This document shows positions 35,037 through 45,294 of a stretch of 64,000 nucleotides of DNA, piece after piece (position 1 is the first letter of the stretch; every line of letters starts with the position of its first letter). The notes under the pieces are model-generated. The model saw only the letters and a program-made list of their open reading frames with translations, ran no database searches and was not told the origin of the DNA. This DNA is from RGIG4140 sp045638265 (GTDB taxonomy: Bacteria > Pseudomonadota > Alphaproteobacteria > CAAHEQ01 > UBA3637), in assembly GCA_045638265.1 (NCBI GenBank), contig JAZUBA010000044.1, positions 1-64,000 of the forward strand, given 5' to 3'. Made by a program: the position numbers and the translations under genes.

Positions 35037-38000
35037 TTATTTAAATAATCTGCCGAGAATACCGGGTGCAATAGATGATAATGGATGAAACTCAATTTTA
35101 GGATTAGAAATTGAACCAGTGGCGCTATAATTAACACCCATAAGCCCACCATGTTGAGTGTCTTTAAATAAATTACCTATAATGGGTATTCTACCCGGAA
35201 GACTGTTGACAGCATAAGCAGGTACAATAGAGCCTGTTAAATTAAGTTTGTTGGAAATAATATCTCCCACAAAAGTAATACCCAGTGATGTACCATAAAT
35301 CACACTATCTTTGAGTGTTAAATTGTTTTGTGACGTTAAAATAAAAGGAATACTTCCTGTACTAAAATGGAGTTCTTTACCTCTGAAAGCATCAAAAATA
35401 CCTAAAATTGTTAATGCTTGTGTTAAAAATCCAGGCTCTTTTAAATCTAAATTTTTGATTTTAATTTCACCGGATATTATACCATTTGTGTCTTGTTTTG
35501 CTTTTAATTGAGCTTTACCGTTTGCAAAAGAATCTGATACTTTGAAACGAGACAATAAATCGCCGATATCATTTGCAACACCATCAATTTCTTGTGTTTC
35601 AGTATTGAGATTAACAGATAATATATCTTTTCCGACAGCAAATAAAAATAAGTTTTGCCATTTTAATTGATTGCGATTGGCTTTAATAGTAATTTGTTTA
35701 AGTGGTTGAAAGTTTTGAAGTGTAATAGAACCCATTGATACATCAATATCAAGATTAGGTGTGAATTTGAGGGTCGGTGATGATTTTGGTGGTTGTTGAG
35801 TAGATAATAAATTGACTTTTTTAAAATACGGCATATCTTTTAGTTCCGTCATTAACCATTGAGTTCCTTTTAATTTTAAGGATAAATCATTTTTATTGGT
35901 AAAAGTTACCGTTGCTGAAAAATCAGTTTGAGGCGCTTTAACATTGTTTAACCGAATTGTTGTTTTTTCGGCATTGTTTTGTATTGATCCGTTAATTTGA
36001 ACATTTGCTTTGTTTGCTTCAAAAGAAAATTGAGTTGTTGTTAATCCTTGTTTTTGGGGAATATTTGCTTCAATGTTTAGATTTGCTGGAATCCCTTTAA
36101 GTTTTGTATATGCAATGGGGTAAAGTAAGAGTTCGCTTTGACTTAAATCTGCATTGATTTGTAGTTTGTCGTGTTGATTTAATTCTTTTTGATAAACGAG
36201 CTGTATGCCAATGTCTCCAATTAAATAATCATGAATATCTTCATAAAATTTAGTCAAAAATGATTCATTTAATATTCCACTGACGGCATAAATACTTTGT
36301 ATAGGATTTTGTTTTGTTGGCATGAAAAATTCGGACCATTTTAAAAGAACCGGATGTTTTTGGTATTGCCCTCTTCCCTCAACAACAAGCCCTTCATTGG
36401 TAATATTGGCATTTAATTTCGCATTGTTTAATTCAATTAATCCGTCTGATGATTTAAAAGAACCTTTGTCAAGTGTGGCTTTGGCTTCAACTTCAACTTG
36501 TTTGGCAGAAAGAGATGATGTTAAAGGAAAGTATAAGGTTACTTGTCCTTTTGCATTTCCGCTTGTTTGTGAAGGAGAAATTGAAAATCCTGAAAGTAAT
36601 TGTAATGGTTTAGAATTAATTAAAGATAAAATTTCTTGTATCGGTCCGGAGACATCCAGTTCAATTTTTGCGCGAGATTCATCGTCTTGTAAATTTGTTA
36701 AATATACATTGCCTGCATTTAGTTTAATATTATCAATTTGACCTGAATGTGTAAAAATTTCAACTTTATCGGGATAGAGCATAACTTTGCCAGCTACATT
36801 TTTGACCGGTTTCATTGGGGATAAATAATCAACACTAACATCTTTAACATTGATATCACCCAGTAAATTAGCGATGTCTGCTCCGACAAAATAGAGTGAA
36901 AACAATGCGCTGGTTGCTATGCCGTTATTAAGATTTTTTTCTACCCAAGCATGTGCTGTTTGTCCTAAGTAAGATGGCCAAACAGATGGAATTTCATTAA
37001 TTGGTATATTTTTAATGCGGGCATTAATCATTGTTTTTACTTCATTGAAATCTGATTTATCCAAAAACGAACCAATACCTGAAACGGTTATATCTGAATC
37101 TGCTGATAGTCCTGTTGTTAAAGATGTTGTAATTGGCATAATTTTGAGCGAATTCAAATTTTCATCAAATTTACCATTCGCAATTAAATAAGAAACAGGA
37201 TATATTGTATTTAATGGAGGCGGTAACTGTACTTTACCTTCTTTAAGCGTATTAATGGTGAATTGCAATTCTTTAATAATATGACGCCAATGTTTATGCA
37301 TATGTCTTTTTGTAAAATCAAGTGACCCACTAATTTCTCCTTGTAGTGTTAAATTTAAGCCTTTAAGCAAGGGGATAATTCTTGATGCATGACTTAAATT
37401 GATATTATCAAAGAAGAAATCAAAAGAAGCCGTTTGTGCAACAGTATTTAAAAGGCTTGTTCCTTGCAAATGCATTGTTTGGCGTTTCATACGTAAGGAG
37501 GTTTTGATATTAATTTGATATTGGCTGAAACGTCTCTTTTTTATTTGAAAATCTAGTTCGGGAACAACAATTCTTCTGCCTGTTTTTTGATCGGCAATAA
37601 TAATAGATGCGTTATTTAATGCAAATTGTTTAAATGTTAAAATTTGTTTAATGCCATGTTGGATATCCCGCACAACAAATGCATCAGAAGTATCATCATC
37701 AATTGGTGTGTTGTCAGCAATATCACTGGTAATGGGTGTGTCCGGATCTTGTAATAATAATTCGTTTTTTTTGGTTAATGTTAATTGTAAAAGAGGATTG
37801 TTAATTCTAATGGTTTTTGGCATATAATTCAATGTTAGTAAATGCAATAATCCATAAGAAATTTTAGCTTTAGGTAAATCTAAAATTAAAACATTGTTTT
37901 TCCCATATAATGAAATATTTTGAATATCAATATGAAACAATCCGTCACGAGTTACTTTGGCAAACAAAGTGATTGAATCGGCGTGTATTTTAAAATCACT

Positions 38001-38180
38001 GTTAGGCGGAAAAATGTAAGATTGGATTTCCGGCATAAACGATTCCAGATTGAGTGGTTTTATACTTAATCGTCCAAACAGAATGATGATTCCTAAACAA
38101 ATTAACGTTAAGGCAATTATCATCGTCCGAAATAAAAATCGGAAAGTAAAAAAGATTGATTTTTTTATATTTAAACTCAC
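35037..38180 (-). CDS. AsmA-like/YhdP-type large envelope protein
   Basis: 1047 residues. One N-terminal membrane helix (about 20-40, MIIALTLICLGIIILFG), then a long beta-rich periplasmic body. The C-terminal region (about 800-1030; GKAQLKAKQDTNGIISGEIK and LHFSTGSIPFILTSQNNLTL) fits the AsmA-like C-terminal domain of YhdP/TamB-like proteins, which bridge the envelope and move phospholipid toward the outer membrane. The GTG start at 38180 overlaps the phosphate-transporter stop (GTGA) and has GGAG 7 nt upstream. Downstream is the mucin-like gene. Confidence 0.8.
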   Translation of the reverse strand: MSLNIKKSIFFTFRFLFRTMIIALTLICLGIIILFGRLSIKPLNLESFMPEIQSYIFPPNSDFKIHADSITLFAKVTRDGLFHIDIQNISLYGKNNVLILDLPKAKISYGLLHLLTLNYMPKTIRINNPLLQLTLTKKNELLLQDPDTPITSDIADNTPIDDDTSDAFVVRDIQHGIKQILTFKQFALNNASIIIADQKTGRRIVVPELDFQIKKRRFSQYQINIKTSLRMKRQTMHLQGTSLLNTVAQTASFDFFFDNINLSHASRIIPLLKGLNLTLQGEISGSLDFTKRHMHKHWRHIIKELQFTINTLKEGKVQLPPPLNTIYPVSYLIANGKFDENLNSLKIMPITTSLTTGLSADSDITVSGIGSFLDKSDFNEVKTMINARIKNIPINEIPSVWPSYLGQTAHAWVEKNLNNGIATSALFSLYFVGADIANLLGDINVKDVSVDYLSPMKPVKNVAGKVMLYPDKVEIFTHSGQIDNIKLNAGNVYLTNLQDDESRAKIELDVSGPIQEILSLINSKPLQLLSGFSISPSQTSGNAKGQVTLYFPLTSSLSAKQVEVEAKATLDKGSFKSSDGLIELNNAKLNANITNEGLVVEGRGQYQKHPVLLKWSEFFMPTKQNPIQSIYAVSGILNESFLTKFYEDIHDYLIGDIGIQLVYQKELNQHDKLQINADLSQSELLLYPIAYTKLKGIPANLNIEANIPQKQGLTTTQFSFEANKANVQINGSIQNNAEKTTIRLNNVKAPQTDFSATVTFTNKNDLSLKLKGTQWLMTELKDMPYFKKVNLLSTQQPPKSSPTLKFTPNLDIDVSMGSITLQNFQPLKQITIKANRNQLKWQNLFLFAVGKDILSVNLNTETQEIDGVANDIGDLLSRFKVSDSFANGKAQLKAKQDTNGIISGEIKIKNLDLKEPGFLTQALTILGIFDAFRGKELHFSTGSIPFILTSQNNLTLKDSVIYGTSLGITFVGDIISNKLNLTGSIVPAYAVNSLPGRIPIIGNLFKDTQHGGLMGVNYSATGSISNPKIEFHPLSSIAPGILGRLFK

Positions 38181-39172
38181 TTTGTAACTCCGAGAACGAA
38201 TAAATGTAGTAAACCGTAACAAATTAAACCTGCACCGATGGGGGCAACAAACCAAGAACAGATAATGGCTCCGGCTCTTTTAAATTTAAGTCCGGCAATA
38301 CCTTTTGACAAGGCTATTCCAAAGATAGCACCGATAGATACACTGGAAAGCGGAATAGGTACCAGTGGAAAGGATGGTAGAGATAAGGATATTAACATAT
38401 TTTTTAGTTCAATACTAGAAAACAAAATTAATGTTAACGCACTCATAAAAACAACAACTAATGCTTCTGTCGGTGTTAATGGAAACATACCCGAAGAAAC
38501 GGTTTTAATAACTCTTTTGTCGGCAAAAAAGAAACCAATAGCTATCATTAATCCTGCCGTGTAAAATAGGATGTAGGGGTATTCTTGAAATGTGTACATA
38601 AACGGCCCGATGATACTACCGATGTTGTTGGCACCAAGTGCATAAGCTGAAAAAGCACCGACACACAATAATCCGATACGAACAATTTTATCTCTGATAA
38701 GTAAATGAATAGAAAAATGCTTAAAAAACAATCTAACTAATTTTAATCCGAAAAATGCTAAAACAGCAGCAATAATCGGTGTATAAATCCATGCTGAAAT
38801 TGTTTGTATGAGTAATGTGTCTGGGAGTGGATTATTATAAAATAAATTCCAAGCAACGTATGCTCCCGTTGTGGTTTGTGTGATGGACGCAGGTATGCCT
38901 GTTTTTGTGAGGATGAATAAAATAATGCCAGCACTGACACAAAGTACTAAAATATCAGAAGGCATAGATATTGTTCCTAAACGACTGACGTTTTCGGTTG
39001 TTGCTTCTCCACTGAATATAGCACCTGCCAAAACGAAAAAAGCGGCAATTGATACACTGCTGTTAAAAGGAATCATGCGTGTTCCGATAGCCGGTCCGAA
39101 TAAGTTGCTTAAATTGTTGCGACCAAGCATTAATGCTAAAAACAATGCCGTTAAAAGTGCTAAAATAATCAT
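38177..39172 (-). CDS. pit: PiT-family inorganic phosphate transporter
   Basis: 331 residues with about ten membrane helices. The two inverted PHO4 signatures are seen as MLGRNNLSNLFGPAIGTRMIP near the start and AYALGANNIGSIIGPF near residue 180; both have Asn where many members have the GAND motif. Imports phosphate with H+ or Na+. The ATG overlaps the DUF47 partner gene stop (ATGA), the usual pairing of PiT with a PhoU-like protein. Confidence 0.9.
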   Translation of the reverse strand: MIILALLTALFLALMLGRNNLSNLFGPAIGTRMIPFNSSVSIAAFFVLAGAIFSGEATTENVSRLGTISMPSDILVLCVSAGIILFILTKTGIPASITQTTTGAYVAWNLFYNNPLPDTLLIQTISAWIYTPIIAAVLAFFGLKLVRLFFKHFSIHLLIRDKIVRIGLLCVGAFSAYALGANNIGSIIGPFMYTFQEYPYILFYTAGLMIAIGFFFADKRVIKTVSSGMFPLTPTEALVVVFMSALTLILFSSIELKNMLISLSLPSFPLVPIPLSSVSIGAIFGIALSKGIAGLKFKRAGAIICSWFVAPIGAGLICYGLLHLFVLGVTK

Positions 39173-39840
39173 ATTGCGTGTTTCACTGCCATAATTTTAA
39201 GAATATCTGCAACATCTTCTGCAATATCAGATATTTTTTCTATGTTATAGATAAATTCTTTAAGTTGCAGTTTGTGTGCTAAAGAAATAGTTTTGTTGTC
39301 AAAAATTTGTCCTTTAATATGAAAGGCTTGTTTGTCAACAGTATGTTCGTATTGATACGTTCGGAGGGTATATGACATGATTTCCTGCCCTTCAAAAAAT
39401 CCTTTAACACCAGCAATAAGTGCACTGACACATTCTAAATCTGCTTCAATTAATTTTGGCAGATTTTTGTTAATGGTTGAAATGAGGACTGGCTTTTCAA
39501 CGGACATAACCAAAAGATTTGATTCATATTTATTGATGACTTTGTCGCATCCTTCCAAAAGCTTTAAAATATCGGAACGCATATCTGGTAAAAGCATGTG
39601 CGCATATAAATCATTTTCAATTTCCCGTCTATAAGAATCATTTTCGGATTCTAATTTAGAAACCTGTTTACGGAGAGATAAAAATTGTTGAATGCAACCT
39701 TCTTGAATATATATATCCATAGCTTGATTATACAAAACACCAGCCTGAATGATATTCAGTAAAAAGGCGGTAATTTTGTTTTCCAATTCTTTTGTTTTTC
39801 TGAAAAGATTTCCTTTGAAAAATGATTTATTTTTGGACAT
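39169..39840 (-). CDS. DUF47 (PhoU-like) protein
   Basis: 223 residues, all-helical, no membrane segment. The pattern KSFFKGNLFRKTKELENKIT, LLEGCDKVINKYESNL and KEFIYNIEKISDIAEDVADI is typical of the DUF47/PhoU-like partners of PiT transporters, which modulate uptake. Overlaps pit by 4 bp and starts 14 bp after the prfB stop. Confidence 0.85.
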   Translation of the reverse strand: MSKNKSFFKGNLFRKTKELENKITAFLLNIIQAGVLYNQAMDIYIQEGCIQQFLSLRKQVSKLESENDSYRREIENDLYAHMLLPDMRSDILKLLEGCDKVINKYESNLLVMSVEKPVLISTINKNLPKLIEADLECVSALIAGVKGFFEGQEIMSYTLRTYQYEHTVDKQAFHIKGQIFDNKTISLAHKLQLKEFIYNIEKISDIAEDVADILKIMAVKHAI

Positions 39841-39853
39841 GGTTTACTCCGAA

Positions 39854-40967
39854 TTAATTACCTTTTTCTTTGTTTCCTAAATCGGCCAATGATGCACGCA
39901 TAAAATTGTTTAAATCACCATTTAAAACACCACTTGTATCAGATGTTTCATAATTTGTACGTAAATCTTTTACAAGTTGATATGGTTGCAAAACATATGA
40001 TCGGATTTGATTGCCCCAACCGTTATCCCCTTTGGATAAATCAACAGCACCTTGTGCTTCTTGTCGTTTTTTGAGTTCCATTTCATATAAACGAGAGCGT
40101 AACATGTTCCATGCTTCATCTTTATTCTGAAATTGAGAACGTCCAGTTTGGCTTTGAACAACAATGCCTGTGGGAATGTGTGTAATTCGTACGGCACTTT
40201 CTGTTCTGTTAACATGTTGTCCACCCGCACCGGAAGCACGAAAGACATCTATACGACAATCAGCAGGATTAATGTCAATTTGAATGGAATCATCAATCAC
40301 GGGGTACACCCAAACCGAGGCAAAACTGGTATGACGACGCGCATTTGAATCAAACGGTGAAATACGAACAAGACGATGTACGCCAGATTCATATTTTAAC
40401 CAACCATAAGCATTTAATCCACTGATTTTTAATGTGGCTGATTTAATACCAGCTTCATCACCAATTCCTTCTTCTAAAAGAGTAACTGTGAATTTGTTTT
40501 GTTCTGCCCAACGAATATACATACGACGTAGCATATCTGCCCAATCTTGAGATTCAGTACCACCAGCACCAGCGTGGATTTCTAAAAAGGCATCGTTTGA
40601 ATCTCCTTCTTGTGAAAGCAAGCTTTCTAATAACGCTTCTTCAACAGTTGTATCCAAAGCGATAAATTGATTCTCTGATTCAGCCAATAACGCTGTTTCG
40701 TTTTCACTTTCAGCTAATTCAATTAAATCATAGGAGTCTTGAATTTGTTGTATAAGTGATTGTAACGAATCTATTTTTGATGCTAAACGTGTTCGTTCAC
40801 TGACCAGTTTTTGTGCCTGTTCGGGATTGTTCCAAAGATTAGCATCAGATGTTAAAGCATCTAATTCTTCTTTTCTTAAAAGGGAATTATCCCAGTCAAA
40901 GACGCTCCTTCAGCAGACAAACTGCTTTCATGTATTTTTGATTAAGTTGAATGATTTCTGCTTTCAT
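39854..40967 (-). CDS. prfB: Peptide chain release factor 2, with programmed +1 frameshift
   Basis: About 370 residues once joined. Releases nascent chains at UGA and UAA. The first frame starts at 40967 ([20 protein letters not shown]) and meets an in-frame TGA at 40898-40896 in the context CTT TGA C, with an AAGGAG-like stimulator shortly upstream. A +1 shift gives GAC and continues [22 protein letters not shown]2 marks are the SPF recognition motif ([13 protein letters not shown]) and the catalytic GGQ loop ([10 protein letters not shown]). 17 bp after the PBP1A gene. Confidence 0.95.
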
Positions 40968-40984
40968 TATTTTTCCTTTTATGA

Positions 40985-43387
40985 TTAATATAATCCCCCC
41001 ATAGCAGGTATGGTTGAATCTGTTTGTTCAACAATTTCTGAAGAACCGATGATTTTTTCATTTGTTGTAATTTCATCCGTTAATCGAAACGCTTCATCAA
41101 TGGCATTTTTTTCATGTGATGGTTTGCCGGTTGTCGGGTCAACCTTGACAAGGCGAACACCTGTGGGCATACGAAATGGAATGTTGGGTTGTCCTTTAAG
41201 TGCTTCGATCATAAAATCCCTGAAAATCGGACCGGCAACAACGCCACCTGTGTCATTTGCGCCTAATGTTTTTGGGTTATCAAAACCAACCCATACACCT
41301 GCAACTAAATCAGGTGAAAATCCGATAAACCAAGCATCAAAACTATCATTGCTGGTACCGCTTTTAGCCCCCAATGTTCGACCGACTGCTTTTGCGACAC
41401 GACCCGTTCCACGTTCAACAACACCTGTTAAAATATTAACCATTTGATAGGCGCTGATAGGATCTTGAATTTGTGCTCGTGTATCTTGAATTTCCGGTTT
41501 GTTATCCATATTGGCACTTTCTCCGATACAATTTGGACAATCTCGCATATCATGTTTGTAGATCGTGACGCCATCCCTGTCTTGTATACGATCAATTAAA
41601 TTAGGTGTAATTTGACGTCCACCGTTGACAAAAGCACCATAAGCTGTAACAAGATTGAGTAAAGTTGTTTCATTGGCACCCAATGCGGAAGATAAAACAG
41701 GTAGTAGATTGTCTGAAATGCCGAATTTTTTTGCATAATCAGCAATTTTTTTCATACCGACGGCTTGTGCTAATCGGATGGTCATTAAATTTCGGGATTT
41801 TTCCAATCCGACACGCAAAGTTGTTGGTCCGTAAAAATGACGGCTGTAATTTTTTGGTTTCCAAAGAGTCCCGTCCGGCATTTTCATAACAATTGGAGCA
41901 TCCAAAATTAAACTGGATGGTGTATATCCCGAATCCAAGGCTGATAGGTAAACAAACGGCTTAAAAGAAGAGCCTGGTTGTCTTTTAGCTTGTATAACCC
42001 GATTAAATTGATTACGATAAAATGAGAAACCGCCAACCATGGCTAAAACCCGTCCAGTATGTGGATCTAATGCAACCAAAGCTCCTTCTGCTTCAGGTAA
42101 TTGTTGTAATAAATAAATTTTACTTTTTGCTGTATTTTCATCTTTTGGACTGACAAAAATAATATCTCCGGCATTTAAAACCTCTTTGACACTTTTGACT
42201 TTTGTTGTGGAAATTTTTGCATTTTCAAGAGATTTTCTTGCCCAAGACAAAGTTGTCAATAAAATTTTTCCAGTTGTATCATCAGCAAAATAAATCTCTG
42301 CCTCTTTGTCGTTAACATTTGTAACAACGGCTTCTTTCCAACCATCAGGCAAATAAGAAGGGAGGATTCTTTTTTTGAAACCGTCTTTCCAGTCAGTTGA
42401 TAAATCAACTTTTTCAATCGCACCACGCCAACCATGTCGCTTATCATAATTCAGCAAGCCATTTTGTAATGCTGTAACGCCCGCCTTTTGCAAGCGTGGG
42501 TCTAATGATGTTCGAATAAACAAACCGCCGTTATACATTGCATCATCCCCATATTTACCGACAACGAACCGACGGACCTCTTCGGCATAATAACCGTTTG
42601 TTTTAAGTGTGTTTCTGTCTTTTTCCACAACAGTTAGCGGTTCTTTCATTGCATTTTGAGCTTCTTCATCTGTAATATATCCGTCATCAGCCATACGGGA
42701 AAGTACCCAGTTTCGTCTGGCAACAGCTTGCTCTTTACGGCGAACAGGGTGATAATTGTTTGGTGCTTTGGGAAGCGCGGCTAAATAAGCAATTTGAGCC
42801 AAAGATAAATCTTTTAAATCTTTATCAAAATAATGTAATGCTGCACTGGCAACACCGTAAGAACCACCACCTAAGTAAATTTCGTTTAAATATAATTCTA
42901 AAATGTGGTCTTTTGTGTATGTTTCTTCAATTTTGCGAGCTAATAATGCTTCACGGATTTTACGCGAAAGTGATTGTTCGCTTGTTAGCAAAAAGTTTTT
43001 TGCGACCTGTTGCGTAATGGTAGATGCCCCCATTGGACGACGTCCGGATCCTATATTTTTAATATTCATTAAAACAGCCCGAGTTAATCCAATGAAATCA
43101 ATACCACCGTGTGAATAGAAGTTTTTGTCTTCCGCTGCCAAAAAAGCATTATTAATCATTGGAGGGATTTTTTCAATCGGAACAAATGAGCGTTTTTCAT
43201 TCGCATATTCAGCTAACAAAGAACCATCATTTGCGTATAAACGAGTTGTAATTAAGGGTCTGTAATCGGCTAATTGTCGATAATCAGGTAATCCAACCGA
43301 AAAGTGCATAATGATAACAACGCCGATTAAAAAAACGACAAAACAACCAAAAAACGCTAAACTGACTAATGTTGATAAAATACGCAT
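40985..43387 (-). CDS. mrcA: Penicillin-binding protein 1A (bifunctional transglycosylase/transpeptidase)
   Basis: 800 residues. Inner-membrane peptidoglycan polymerase and cross-linker. One N-terminal membrane helix, then GT51 transglycosylase with FLAAEDKNFYSHGGID (catalytic Glu), GASTITQQVAKN and EIYLGGGSYG. The transpeptidase has the SxxK motif in RQPGSSFKPF, SRN in EKSRNLMTIR and KSGT in GAKSGTSNDSFDAWF. AGAGGA lies 8 nt before the ATG at 43387. The prfB gene follows directly, an arrangement frequent in alphaproteobacteria. Confidence 0.96.
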   Translation of the reverse strand: MRILSTLVSLAFFGCFVVFLIGVVIIMHFSVGLPDYRQLADYRPLITTRLYANDGSLLAEYANEKRSFVPIEKIPPMINNAFLAAEDKNFYSHGGIDFIGLTRAVLMNIKNIGSGRRPMGASTITQQVAKNFLLTSEQSLSRKIREALLARKIEETYTKDHILELYLNEIYLGGGSYGVASAALHYFDKDLKDLSLAQIAYLAALPKAPNNYHPVRRKEQAVARRNWVLSRMADDGYITDEEAQNAMKEPLTVVEKDRNTLKTNGYYAEEVRRFVVGKYGDDAMYNGGLFIRTSLDPRLQKAGVTALQNGLLNYDKRHGWRGAIEKVDLSTDWKDGFKKRILPSYLPDGWKEAVVTNVNDKEAEIYFADDTTGKILLTTLSWARKSLENAKISTTKVKSVKEVLNAGDIIFVSPKDENTAKSKIYLLQQLPEAEGALVALDPHTGRVLAMVGGFSFYRNQFNRVIQAKRQPGSSFKPFVYLSALDSGYTPSSLILDAPIVMKMPDGTLWKPKNYSRHFYGPTTLRVGLEKSRNLMTIRLAQAVGMKKIADYAKKFGISDNLLPVLSSALGANETTLLNLVTAYGAFVNGGRQITPNLIDRIQDRDGVTIYKHDMRDCPNCIGESANMDNKPEIQDTRAQIQDPISAYQMVNILTGVVERGTGRVAKAVGRTLGAKSGTSNDSFDAWFIGFSPDLVAGVWVGFDNPKTLGANDTGGVVAGPIFRDFMIEALKGQPNIPFRMPTGVRLVKVDPTTGKPSHEKNAIDEAFRLTDEITTNEKIIGSSEIVEQTDSTIPAMGGLY

Positions 43388-43474
43388 TAAAAAATTCCTC
43401 TGTTTTGACAATTCTTTTATTTTATCTTTTTTTTAGAAAAATTCAAGGAAAATTTCAGATTTTTAATTGATTTA

Positions 43475-43507
43475 AAATAAAAAAGTGCCGTTTTTTCAAC
43501 GGCACTT
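43475..43507 (-). terminator. Intrinsic terminator after the PilT-like gene
   Basis: A perfect 10-bp stem (AAGTGCCGTT / AACGGCACTT) with a TTTTC loop; the minus strand continues into a T-rich run. It separates the ATPase gene from the PBP1A gene. Confidence 0.85.
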
Positions 43508-43530
43508 AAAACAAAATCATCCTTTTATTG

Positions 43531-45081
43531 TTACATCTCTTTAAACATAGGCATTCCTTTAAAGAGTTTGGTTGCCTGTGCTTCCATTAATGTTCCCAAA
43601 CTGATTTTGCCTTCACGAATGGCGTTCCGCATTTGATCCGGAGCCAAAGGATTCGGATTGGCAAAACAAGTATGCAAAACGGGATGTAATTTAATTGTAC
43701 CTTCCAATTTTTGATGAACAACTGCTAAAATACCACGAGCTAACAAGTCACAGACGAGTTCTTGATCTAATCCAGAACCCATTGCGTATTTGATCATGGA
43801 GTTAAGAGCGTCTTCTACACTGGTGGCGTGAATGGTGGATAAAACCAAGTGTCCGGAGGTAGCAGCACGAAGCGTTTGTGAAGCAACTTCCGGTGTACGA
43901 ATTTCACCAACCAGAATGTAGCGTGGTTTTGAACGGAGAGCTGATTTTAGACCATCTTCCCATCTTTCATTTTCAACGGGAGATTGCTTACATAAACCTA
44001 AAGATCCATTCTTTGCATAATAAAGACCGTCTAACGGCATTTCAGGAGGGTCTTCAATGGTATATAAGAATCCGCCATGTGTTTCTAAAAACTCTCTCAT
44101 AAGAGCTGATGCTGTTGTTGTTTTACCCATACCGGTCGGTCCGCCAAATAGAATAAGACCGGATTCAGGTGCTAATGTTGCCATATATTTTGTAATAGGA
44201 TCGGGAATCCCTAATTTGTATAAGTTAGGTGTGGATACAGGCATTTTACGTAAGTTGTATTGTACGCCTGTTGTTGTCATAACACGCTCAACACGGTAAG
44301 CTTCGCCCTTAAATTTGGCAGCATAAGATGACGCACCTGTATATCCTTGTTCCAAAACTTTATGAAAGTCTTCTAAATCATTTGTTTCAAAAGGAATGAG
44401 CGCAAATTTTGTTTTTTTATCACGAATATAAGCAATTCCTTCCGGAGTATACCAAAGGTCGGCAAAGTTAACATCACTCACTGAATCAGCTTTAAATACT
44501 TTTTTCCCGTCGGGCAAAACTTCTTCATGAGGTTCCATTGTGTTCATCATAATTGGAGCGTCTTGTTTGGGTGACTCGGGTTTTTGTTCCGTTGAGACGG
44601 GTGGTTTGTAATTGGCTGGTTTAGCATATTTATCTGTGTCTGATGTGTTCCCGGAAGCGGAAGGTGTATTTAATGTTTGTATTGTCCCTTGATTAACAGA
44701 CGGTATTTGTTGCGTTGCTGGCATCGTTTGCGTAGGGGCTGTCTGTTGAGTTGTAGTAAGTAATGTTTGTGTAGTGACAGGTTTTTGTATTGGTGTCACT
44801 GTTTGTGAATTAACGTTTGAATTCGGAACTGATGATTGTGTTCCTACGTGCATGGCAGATGAGTTAACTGAATTACCATTTGTTTGATGTTGTAACGGTT
44901 GAGGTTGTGTGATTGGCTTTTGTATTGGTTGTGCGGGACGAACAACTTGTGCAGATGTTTGTTGTTGCGGTGCTGATACGGTTGTTTGTGGTTTTACCAG
45001 TGGTGTTGTTCCTTGTGGTGCAACCGTTTTTGTTGCAACAGATGGTGTTGGTTGTGTCGGTGGTGATTTTTTAAAGAACAT
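43531..45081 (-). CDS. PilT/DotB-like secretion ATPase with Pro/Gln/Thr-rich N-terminus
   Basis: 516 residues. Residues 1-170 are low-complexity Pro/Gln/Thr/Val. Residues about 190-300 form the N-terminal domain of the family (SVSDVNFADLWYTPEGIAYI), followed by the hexameric ATPase: Walker A GGPTGMGKTTT, an Asp box (LYTIEDPPE), Walker B ILVGEIRTPE and His box STIHATS. Such ATPases power pilus retraction or type IVB secretion. No pilus or dot/icm gene lies alongside, so the partner machine is unknown. GGGGGA precedes the ATG. Confidence 0.85.
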   Translation of the reverse strand: MFFKKSPPTQPTPSVATKTVAPQGTTPLVKPQTTVSAPQQQTSAQVVRPAQPIQKPITQPQPLQHQTNGNSVNSSAMHVGTQSSVPNSNVNSQTVTPIQKPVTTQTLLTTTQQTAPTQTMPATQQIPSVNQGTIQTLNTPSASGNTSDTDKYAKPANYKPPVSTEQKPESPKQDAPIMMNTMEPHEEVLPDGKKVFKADSVSDVNFADLWYTPEGIAYIRDKKTKFALIPFETNDLEDFHKVLEQGYTGASSYAAKFKGEAYRVERVMTTTGVQYNLRKMPVSTPNLYKLGIPDPITKYMATLAPESGLILFGGPTGMGKTTTASALMREFLETHGGFLYTIEDPPEMPLDGLYYAKNGSLGLCKQSPVENERWEDGLKSALRSKPRYILVGEIRTPEVASQTLRAATSGHLVLSTIHATSVEDALNSMIKYAMGSGLDQELVCDLLARGILAVVHQKLEGTIKLHPVLHTCFANPNPLAPDQMRNAIREGKISLGTLMEAQATKLFKGMPMFKEM

Positions 45082-45185
45082 TGTTCCCCCTTTTTCAAAT
45101 AAATAAAACTTAAATATTGTTTTGGCATAAAATTTTTAAATTTGCAACTGTTTTTCTTTTTTTTTATCTTTTTTAAAAAAAATAC

Positions 45186-45213
45186 TTGTTTTTTTTTGAA
45201 AAATATGTATACT
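45186..45213 (+). promoter_or_regulatory. Promoter of the rimP-nusA operon
   Basis: TTGTTT (45186-45191), 16 bp, TATACT (45208-45213). Transcription would start near 45220, leaving a leader of about 75 nt that contains the attenuator at 45244-45270. Confidence 0.55.
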
Positions 45214-45243
45214 ACAAGCAGAAATTCCCAAATAGTAAATGCG

Positions 45244-45270
45244 GGTGGGCTTAAAAAGCTCACCTTTTTT
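45244..45270 (+). terminator. Leader attenuator before rimP-nusA
   Basis: GGTGGGCTT / AAGCTCACC stem (one G-U pair) with a 3-nt loop and T6, ending 24 bp before the rimP ATG. No plus-strand gene lies upstream, so this terminator can only act within the leader of the rimP operon. Confidence 0.75.
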
Positions 45271-45294
45271 AATAAACAGAAAGAAGGAAAAACG

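Noticed and set aside
40896..40898. In-frame TGA in prfB as evidence of a pseudogene
   Set aside because: The CTT TGA C context with upstream stimulator is the known RF2 programmed frameshift, and the downstream frame is fully conserved.
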